A stretch of 64,000 bases of DNA from Streptomyces tsukubensis (GTDB taxonomy: Bacteria; Actinomycetota; Actinomycetes; Streptomycetales; Streptomycetaceae), in NCBI RefSeq assembly GCF_009296025.1, contig NZ_CP045178.1:4092001-4156000 (forward strand), given 5' to 3'. Positions within the stretch are counted from its first letter, which is position 1; every line of letters begins with the position of its first letter. The notes beneath the pieces are model-generated. The model made no database searches. It was not told the origin of the DNA and was given only the letters and a program-made list of their open reading frames with translations. The position numbers were made by a program, and so were the translations under genes. Positions 58,090 to 64,000 of this stretch are shown piece by piece.

Positions 58090-59543
58090 ACAAGCCCCTG
58101 CGCCGGATCGCGATCTTCTGCGGTCTGCTGGTCCTCGCCCTGCTCGTGCGGACCAACTGGATCCAGTACGTCCAGGCAGACAGTCTCCAGACCGACGAGA
58201 AGAATCAGCGCATCCGGATCGAGCGCTACAGCGAGCCGCGCGGCAACATCATCGTGGACGGCGATCCGATCACCGGTTCCAAGAAGACCGACGACCCGTA
58301 CCTGACGTACAAGCGGACCTACAAGGACGGCCCGATGTGGGCGCCCGTCACCGGTTTCGCCTCACAGATCTACGGCGCCACCCAGATCGAGCAGCTTGAG
58401 GACAAGATCCTCACGGGCAACGACGACCGGCTGTTCTTCCGCAACACCATGGACATGGTGACGGGCAAGAAGAAGCAGGGCGGCAACGTCGTCACCACGC
58501 TGAACGCGGCGGCGCAGAAGGCCGCGTTCAAGGGTCTCGGTGACAACAAGGGCGCCGTCGCGGCCCTCGACCCCTCCACCGGCGCGATCCTGGCGCTGGC
58601 CTCCGCCCCCTCGTACGACCCGGCGAAGATCGCGGGTCAGTCCAAGGCGGACGCGACGGAGTGGAAGAAGCTCCTGGACGACCCGGACAAGGCGAGCGTG
58701 AACCGCGCCCTGCGCGAGACGTACCCGCCGGGCTCGACCTTCAAGGTCGTCACCGCCGCCGCGGCCATGGAGCACGGGCTGTACGACGACCCGGACGGCA
58801 AGACCGACTCGCCGCTGCCGTACACGCTTCCCAACACCTCGCAGGACTTGCCGAACGAGGGCAACCTCCCCTGCAAGGACGCGTCGCTACGGGTGGCGCT
58901 CCAGTACTCCTGCAACACCGTCTTCGGCAAGATCGGCGCCGACCTCGGCAGGGACAAGATGCTGGAGACCGCCGGCAAGTTCGGTTTCAACAAGCCGGTC
59001 GACACCCCGGTCCGCGCCTACCCCTCGGTCTTCCCGAAGAAGATGGACAAGCCGCAGACGGCGCTCTCCTCCATCGGGCAGTTCGAGACGGCGGCCACCC
59101 CGCTCCAGATGGCCATGGTCGCCTCCGCGGTCGCCAACAACGGCACGCTGATGGAGCCGTACATGGTCCAGCAGCTACAGGCCCCGAACCTCGACACCAT
59201 CGAGAAGCACGAGCCGAAGAAGATGAGCGAGCCCCTCTCCGAGGAGAACGCGCAGAAGCTCCAGTCGATGATGGAGACGGTCGTGAACAAGGGCACGGGC
59301 ACCTCGGCGCGTATCCCCGGTGTCACGGTCGGCGGCAAGACCGGTACCGCCCAGCACGGTGTCGACAACAGCGAGAAGCCCTACGCCTGGTTCGTCAGCT
59401 ACGCCAAGACCGACGAGGGCTCGCCCGTGGCGGTCGCCGTGGTGGTCGAGGACAGCAAGGCGGCCCGCCAGGACATCTCCGGTGGCGGTCTCGCCGCCCC
59501 GATCGCCAAGTCCGTCATGCAGGCGGTCCTGGACAAGAAGTGA
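58086..59543 (+). CDS. pbpA: Class B penicillin-binding protein PbpA
   Basis: 485 aa; GTG start overlaps the SEDS stop (GTGA). One membrane anchor (IAIFCGLLVLALLVRTNWIQY), a short dimerisation domain (IRIERYSEPRGNIIVDGDPI), and the transpeptidase domain with PPGSTFKVV (SxxK), YSCNTVFG (SxN) and VGGKTGTAQ (KTG). It crosslinks peptidoglycan as partner of the upstream SEDS protein. Its extracellular part is the target of beta-lactams. Confidence 0.94.
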   Translation: MNKPLRRIAIFCGLLVLALLVRTNWIQYVQADSLQTDEKNQRIRIERYSEPRGNIIVDGDPITGSKKTDDPYLTYKRTYKDGPMWAPVTGFASQIYGATQIEQLEDKILTGNDDRLFFRNTMDMVTGKKKQGGNVVTTLNAAAQKAAFKGLGDNKGAVAALDPSTGAILALASAPSYDPAKIAGQSKADATEWKKLLDDPDKASVNRALRETYPPGSTFKVVTAAAAMEHGLYDDPDGKTDSPLPYTLPNTSQDLPNEGNLPCKDASLRVALQYSCNTVFGKIGADLGRDKMLETAGKFGFNKPVDTPVRAYPSVFPKKMDKPQTALSSIGQFETAATPLQMAMVASAVANNGTLMEPYMVQQLQAPNLDTIEKHEPKKMSEPLSEENAQKLQSMMETVVNKGTGTSARIPGVTVGGKTGTAQHGVDNSEKPYAWFVSYAKTDEGSPVAVAVVVEDSKAARQDISGGGLAAPIAKSVMQAVLDKK

Positions 59544-59777
59544 TCGGCGTCCTGGCGTAAGCGGTACATATACGGGGGAACGGGGGACCCGGCGCGAAGG
59601 CGCGGGTGAGGCCCGTCACGCCCCCTTCATATCGGTGCACGTGGCGGTACCGGTCCGATATCAGGTGAAGGTCCGGGCCGGGACGGATGGGGCAGGCCGG
59701 GTACGGTATGCCCCGACAGCACACCGCCGGACCACACATGGGTGCGGTCGGGATCGACGGAGAGGGCTGGATTAGCT

Positions 59778-61778
59778 ATGGAAGAGCCGCGTCGCCTCGG
59801 CGGGCGGTACGAGCTGGGCCAGGTGCTCGGCCGCGGTGGCATGGCCGAGGTCTACCTCGCCCACGACACCCGGCTCGGCCGCACCGTGGCGGTGAAGACG
59901 CTCCGGGTCGATCTGGCCCGCGACCCGTCGTTCCAGGCCCGGTTCCGCCGTGAGGCCCAGTCGGCCGCCTCGCTCAACCACCCGGCGATCGTCGCGGTGT
60001 ACGACACCGGCGAGGACTACGTCGACCAGGTCTCCATCCCGTACATCGTGATGGAGTACGTCGACGGCTCGACCCTCCGCGAGCTGCTGCACTCGGGGCG
60101 CAAGCTGCTGCCGGAGCGCTCGATGGAGATGACCATCGGCATCCTCCAGGCGCTGGAGTACTCGCACCGGGCCGGCATCGTCCACCGGGACATCAAGCCC
60201 GCCAACGTGATGCTGAACCGGGGCGGCCAGGTCAAGGTCATGGACTTCGGTATCGCCCGCGCGATGGGCGACTCCGGGATGACCATGACGCAGACGGCCG
60301 CCGTCATAGGGACCGCCCAGTACCTCTCCCCCGAGCAGGCCAAGGGCGAGACCGTCGACGCCCGCTCCGACCTGTACTCCACCGGCTGTCTGCTCTACGA
60401 GCTGCTGACGGTGCGGCCCCCTTTCGTCGGTGACTCGCCCGTCGCCGTCGCCTACCAGCACGTACGGGAGGAGCCGCAGCCGCCGAGCGTCTTCGACTCC
60501 GAGATCACGCCCGACATGGACGCGATCGTCCTCAAGGCGCTGACCAAGGACCCCGACTACCGCTACCAGTCGGCCGACGAGATGCGCGCCGACATCGAGG
60601 CGCTGCTCGACGGCCGTCCCGTCGGCGCCACCGCCGCCATGGGCGCGGCCCTGGGCTCCGTCGGCTACGGCGGTGGTTACGGCGGCCACGAGGACCAGGC
60701 GACCACGGCCATGCGCCAGCAGGACGGCGGCGGCCAGACGTCGATGCTGCCGCCCGTCAACCCCGACGACGGCGGTTACGGCTACGACGACAGGCCCGGC
60801 CGGCGCAGGCAGCCGAAGAAACGCAACACCTCCACGATCCTGCTGGTCGTGGCCGGTGTGCTGGTCCTGGTCGGCGCCATCCTCATCGGCAGCTATCTCG
60901 CGACCGACAGCGGCGACGACAACTCCAAGGTGTCCACCCCGAACTTCGTCGGAGAGTCGGTCGCCAATTCCAAGCGGCTGGCCGACAACGCCGACGTGCA
61001 GGTCACCACCACCAAGAAGCCCTGCGACGACCAGCCCAAGAACCGGGTCTGCAAGCAGAGCCCCGCCGCGCAGACCGAGATCAAGAAGGGTGACACGGTC
61101 AAGCTCACGGTCTCCACCGGAGCACCGAAGGTCACCGTTCCCGATGTACGGGGTCTCTCCTACGACAAGGCGGAGAGCCAGCTCACCGACAAGGGCTTCA
61201 AGGTCGAGCGGGACAGCAAGGAGTCCGAGCAGGAGCCGGACACCGTCATCGCGCAGGACCCGGGCGGCGACACCGACCTGAAGAAGGGCGGCACGATCAC
61301 GCTGACCGTCGCCAGGGAGAAGTCACTGGTCACCGTCCCCGACGTCAGCAACAAGTCCTGCGAAGAGGCCACCGCCCAGCTCAAGGGCAACGACCTGGAG
61401 GCCAGTTGCTCCGAGGAGGAGACCGACGCTGCCGAGGCGGGCAAGGTCTTCGAGCAGAGCCTCGCGCCCAACACCAAGGCCGAGCCGGGATCGACCGTCA
61501 CCCTGAAGGTCGCCAAGGCGCCCGCGAAGCCGGAGAAGGTCACCATCCCCGGTGACATCGGCGGCAAGAAGCTCGGGGACGTCCAGAAGCAGCTCGGTGA
61601 CGCGGGGCTCCAGGTGACCGTGCAGGGGCCCGGCGACGGGAACGCGAAGGTCCTCACCAGCAACCCCGGCCCCAACAGCGAGGTGGACAAGGGCAGCTCG
61701 GTCACCCTGATCACCGTCGCGGGCGGCGGCGACAACGGGAACGACGGCGGCGGGATCTTCGGAGGCTGGCACCACTGA
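59778..61778 (+). CDS. pknB: Ser/Thr protein kinase PknB with four PASTA domains
   Basis: 666 aa from ATG 59778. Kinase domain (~10-275): LGRGGMAEVYLAHD, VAVKTLR, GIVHRDIKPANVML, VMDFGIARAM, activation loop with MTQTAAVIGTAQYLSPEQAKGE. One transmembrane helix (TILLVVAGVLVLVGAILIGSYL, ~residue 350) and four extracellular PASTA repeats (from ~385, 455, 520 and 590, e.g. VPDVRGLSYDKAESQLTDKGF). PASTA domains sense lipid II or muropeptides. It phosphorylates cell-wall and division proteins and is opposed by PstP. Confidence 0.94.
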   Translation: MEEPRRLGGRYELGQVLGRGGMAEVYLAHDTRLGRTVAVKTLRVDLARDPSFQARFRREAQSAASLNHPAIVAVYDTGEDYVDQVSIPYIVMEYVDGSTLRELLHSGRKLLPERSMEMTIGILQALEYSHRAGIVHRDIKPANVMLNRGGQVKVMDFGIARAMGDSGMTMTQTAAVIGTAQYLSPEQAKGETVDARSDLYSTGCLLYELLTVRPPFVGDSPVAVAYQHVREEPQPPSVFDSEITPDMDAIVLKALTKDPDYRYQSADEMRADIEALLDGRPVGATAAMGAALGSVGYGGGYGGHEDQATTAMRQQDGGGQTSMLPPVNPDDGGYGYDDRPGRRRQPKKRNTSTILLVVAGVLVLVGAILIGSYLATDSGDDNSKVSTPNFVGESVANSKRLADNADVQVTTTKKPCDDQPKNRVCKQSPAAQTEIKKGDTVKLTVSTGAPKVTVPDVRGLSYDKAESQLTDKGFKVERDSKESEQEPDTVIAQDPGGDTDLKKGGTITLTVAREKSLVTVPDVSNKSCEEATAQLKGNDLEASCSEEETDAAEAGKVFEQSLAPNTKAEPGSTVTLKVAKAPAKPEKVTIPGDIGGKKLGDVQKQLGDAGLQVTVQGPGDGNAKVLTSNPGPNSEVDKGSSVTLITVAGGGDNGNDGGGIFGGWHH

Positions 61779-61820
61779 CGGCCGCCGATCCGCCGGCCGG
61801 CCAGCGCCGGCCGACCGCGT

Positions 61821-61868
61821 GAGAGAGCCCCGGTCCGGAATCCTGCGATTCCGGGCCGGGGCTCTCTC
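61821..61868. terminator. Bidirectional terminator
   Basis: GAGAGAGCCCCGG and CCGGGGCTCTCTC with inner CCGGAATC/GATTCCGG arms form a long near-perfect hairpin between the convergent pknB and sortase genes. Confidence 0.9.
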
Positions 61869-61900
61869 GTGGGACAACTACCGGGGATTGGGGTTCGCGT

Positions 61901-62629
61901 TCAGCGCAGCTCGGGCGGCGGGGTCCGCTCGGCGTCGACCTTGTCGACCCGCTCCAGCTTTCCCCAGACGATGTAGCGGTAGGTCGAGGTGTAGACAGGG
62001 GTGCACGTCGTCAGGGTGATGTAACGCCCAGGACCTTTCGCCCCCGACTTCTCAGGGACATCGCCCAGTACCTTCACGTCGTACTTCGAGGTCTGCGGAA
62101 GGGTCGCGAACACCTTGTACACGTACCACTTGTCGGCGGATTCGAAGACGACCGTGTCGCCCTTCTTCACCTTGTCGATGTTGTGGAATTTGGCGCCGTG
62201 CCCGTCACGGTGGGCGGCGAGCGAGAAATTCCCCTTGTCGTCCTGCGGCAGCGCCGACTTCACGGGATCCGTGTAGTAACCGGCCACACCGTCATTGAGG
62301 ATCTTCGTGTCGGTGCCCTTCTCCACGAGCACCTCCCCGTTCTTCATCGCGGGTACGTGCAGGAAGCCGACACCGCCCTTGGTGTCGAGGCGCCCGGGTC
62401 CGCTCGCCCAGTGGTCGCGGACCGCGTCGCCCCGCCGGTCCGCCGCACGGTCGGCGACGACGTTGGTCCACCACAGCGAGTAGACGACGAAGAGACCGAG
62501 CACGAGCCCCGCCGTGATCAGCAGTTCCCCGAAGACACTGACGACCCGTGCGAACGCGCCCCTGCCCCCGCGCGGCGTGGGAGCGGCCCGCTCGCCGCTC
62601 CGGCTGTCCTGGTCCTTCGTCACTGACAC
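61901..62629 (-). CDS. srtE2: Class E sortase
   Basis: 242 aa from GTG 62629. N-terminal transmembrane helix (ELLITAGLVLGLFVVYSLWWTN), then the sortase beta-barrel: FSLAAHRDGHGAKFHNI (catalytic His), and YITLTTCTPVYTSTYRYIVWGKL (catalytic Cys in TLTTC, Arg shortly after). Class E sortases anchor LAxTG-type proteins, such as chaplins, to peptidoglycan. It lies next to a second class E sortase gene, as srtE1/srtE2 do in S. coelicolor; the numeral follows that order from memory. Confidence 0.9.
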   Translation of the reverse strand: MSVTKDQDSRSGERAAPTPRGGRGAFARVVSVFGELLITAGLVLGLFVVYSLWWTNVVADRAADRRGDAVRDHWASGPGRLDTKGGVGFLHVPAMKNGEVLVEKGTDTKILNDGVAGYYTDPVKSALPQDDKGNFSLAAHRDGHGAKFHNIDKVKKGDTVVFESADKWYVYKVFATLPQTSKYDVKVLGDVPEKSGAKGPGRYITLTTCTPVYTSTYRYIVWGKLERVDKVDAERTPPPELR

Positions 62630-62677
62630 TGCCCTGCCCCGTTCCTGTGCCTGCCCGTGATCCGCTTTCCCTCGCGG

Positions 62678-63994
62678 TCACTTGGGGACGAGCGCCCTCG
62701 GCTTGCCCTCGCTGCGCGGCCGTTCCTCGACCATCTTGCCCCAGACGATCATTCGGTAGGTACTGGTGAATTCCGGGGTACAGGTCGTCAGCGTGATGTA
62801 TCGGCCTGTCTTGGTGAACCCGGATCCCGTCGGTATCGGCTTCAGTACGTCCGTATTGCTGGGAGGCGTCTGCGGGAGAATGCTCGTCATTTTGTAGACG
62901 TAATACGTGTCCCGCGTCTCCACGACGACGGGATCACCCGGTTTGAGCTGATTGATGTATCTGAAAGGCTCGCCGTGTGTATTGCGGTGGCCGGCCACGG
63001 CGAAATTGCCGGTCTTCGCGTCCGGCATGGGCGTCCTCAGACTTCCCTCGCCGTAATGGCCGACCATTCCCCGGTCGAGCACCCGGTGTTTGTCGATGCC
63101 CTCCGCGATCGGGACGACCACGTCGAGCTTCGGAATGGACATGATGGCGAACCCCTTGCCGGGTTCGAACACCCCCGGCTTGCCCTTGCCGTCGGCCCAG
63201 TCGTGCTGAAGGTTGCTCGTCGCGCCGTTGGCCTGCGCGTGCGCCCTTATGTTGGTCCACCACAGCTGGTACGTGACGAAGAGCAGCATGACGACGCCGA
63301 GGGTGATGAACAGTTCCCCGACGACACCGCTGATCACGGCGGCCGGACCCGGCTTACGGGCCCGTTGAGCGGCCCTCCGGCGCGCCGCACGCCCCTCACC
63401 GGGCGGTACGGACGCGCCGGAACCGGCCGGCAGGGACCCGCCGAGCGGTGCTCCCGTCGTCCCGCCGCCCCGTTCCCCGCCCTGCCTCCTGCCCCGTCCC
63501 GCTATTCGCCGTACGTCGTCGCGGCGCAGAGCCACGGTCTCGTCGTCCGCCGGAGCCGGGGCCAAGGGGACGGCGGAGGCCGCAGGGGGGCCGGGGGTCA
63601 CGACGGGGAGCGGCGCGGTCGCCTCCAGCCCCGTCGGCGGCCGGGCCGTGGGCCGGGCGTGCGGGGCCCCCGCGTACGGAGCCTGGACATGCGGGGCCTG
63701 GACGTGCGGGGCTCCCGCGTACGGGGCCTCGGCGTGCGGCGGCCGGGCGAGCGGCGGCATCGGGCCCGGCGGGCGCAGGCTCGGAGGCCCCACGTCCTGG
63801 CGCGGGGCCTCCCGCTCGTGGTCCGGCCCCCCGGGCGGATCGCCCAGCGGACCGGAGAGGTGCCCGGCCGCGTCCTCGTGCGCGCCGGTGTCCTCGTACG
63901 ACCGCCCGTGCCGCCCCTGCCGATACGGCTGACCGGGGTGCTCGTCGTGCGGCGGGTCGTAGCCGGATTCGCGCTCGGGGCGCAGGGCGGTCAC
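62678..63994 (-). CDS. srtE1: Class E sortase with long Pro-rich N-terminus
   Basis: 438 aa if it begins at GTG 63994, six bases from the window edge; it could start further out. The first ~215 residues are a cytoplasmic Pro/His/Ala/Gly-rich region with repeats (AGAPHVQAPHVQAPYAGAP). Then one transmembrane helix (GVVGELFITLGVVMLLFVTYQLWWTN) and the sortase fold: GNFAVAGHRNTHGEPFRYI (His) and YITLTTCTPEFTSTYRMIVWGKM (Cys, Arg). Same LAxTG-type surface-protein anchoring as its neighbour, 48 bp downstream. Confidence 0.88.
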   Translation of the reverse strand: MTALRPERESGYDPPHDEHPGQPYRQGRHGRSYEDTGAHEDAAGHLSGPLGDPPGGPDHEREAPRQDVGPPSLRPPGPMPPLARPPHAEAPYAGAPHVQAPHVQAPYAGAPHARPTARPPTGLEATAPLPVVTPGPPAASAVPLAPAPADDETVALRRDDVRRIAGRGRRQGGERGGGTTGAPLGGSLPAGSGASVPPGEGRAARRRAAQRARKPGPAAVISGVVGELFITLGVVMLLFVTYQLWWTNIRAHAQANGATSNLQHDWADGKGKPGVFEPGKGFAIMSIPKLDVVVPIAEGIDKHRVLDRGMVGHYGEGSLRTPMPDAKTGNFAVAGHRNTHGEPFRYINQLKPGDPVVVETRDTYYVYKMTSILPQTPPSNTDVLKPIPTGSGFTKTGRYITLTTCTPEFTSTYRMIVWGKMVEERPRSEGKPRALVPK

Positions 63995-64000
63995 GCCGTG

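Overview
The window is high-GC, densely packed actinobacterial chromosome, almost certainly Streptomyces. The evidence is GC-biased codon use, GTG starts, XRE/DUF397 gene pairs, two branched-chain keto-acid dehydrogenase (bkd) operons, the FHA/PP2C/FtsW/PBP/PknB cell-division kinase cluster, two class E sortases, a proteasome activator (Bpa) and one perfect parS site. From memory, the order resembles the oriC-proximal SCO3811-SCO3850 region of S. coelicolor. That is recall, not a search result.

Layout. 1-13 kb: accessory and variable genes: a 5'-truncated mycothiol-dependent isomerase-like gene, two MFS transporters, a GntR regulator, an XRE/DUF397 pair facing an ATPase-fold anti-sigma-like protein, a lipoprotein/membrane-protein pair, a TetR facing an FAD oxidoreductase plus a Nudix gene, an HD protein and a D,D-carboxypeptidase. 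13-18.4 kb: bkd operon 1 and a divergent LuxR-type response regulator. 18.5-24.6 kb: a PNPOx-fold protein, two Ser/Thr kinases, bpa and a secreted Pro/Ser-rich protein. 24.9-30.1 kb: a quinone oxidoreductase gene whose 5' part is duplicated as a 309-bp direct repeat around a lower-GC 4.2-kb insert. 30.1-34.1 kb: K+ channel, moeA and mobA-like genes in overlapping succession. 34.4-36 kb: a secreted double-domain trypsin-like protease. 36.3-41.2 kb: bkd operon 2 and divergent bkdR. 41.4-44.1 kb: TetR facing paaN. 44.2-52.7 kb: rRNA/tRNA methyltransferase, HTTM/DUF5819 membrane pair, rhodanese, J-domain protein, DUF2252, HxlR facing azoreductase. 52.9 kb: tRNA-Leu. 53.6-61.8 kb: fhaA-fhaB-pstP-ftsW-pbpA-pknB. 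61.9-64 kb: two sortases.

The most interesting system is inside the 4.2-kb insert. A radical SAM/SPASM protein (27061-28182, minus) overlaps by four bases (GTGA) a 58-codon gene that gene callers would easily miss (26888-27064). It encodes a Pro-rich peptide ending in PGCNDDNPYQ. An aminoglycoside-phosphotransferase-fold kinase gene follows (25997-26803). The gene arrangement, peptide architecture and complete SPASM cysteine set point to a ribosomally made, radical-SAM-modified peptide (RiPP), possibly also phosphorylated. I do not recognise it as a described class. A divergent XRE/DUF397 pair with its own palindrome accompanies it.

The window also holds many unexplained small signals: five intergenic tracts of 7-bp tandem repeats, five copies of CTGCACAG around one small gene, a palindrome shared by the bkd2/bkdR and paaN promoters, DnaA-box-like nonamers, and a parS site overlapping a start codon.
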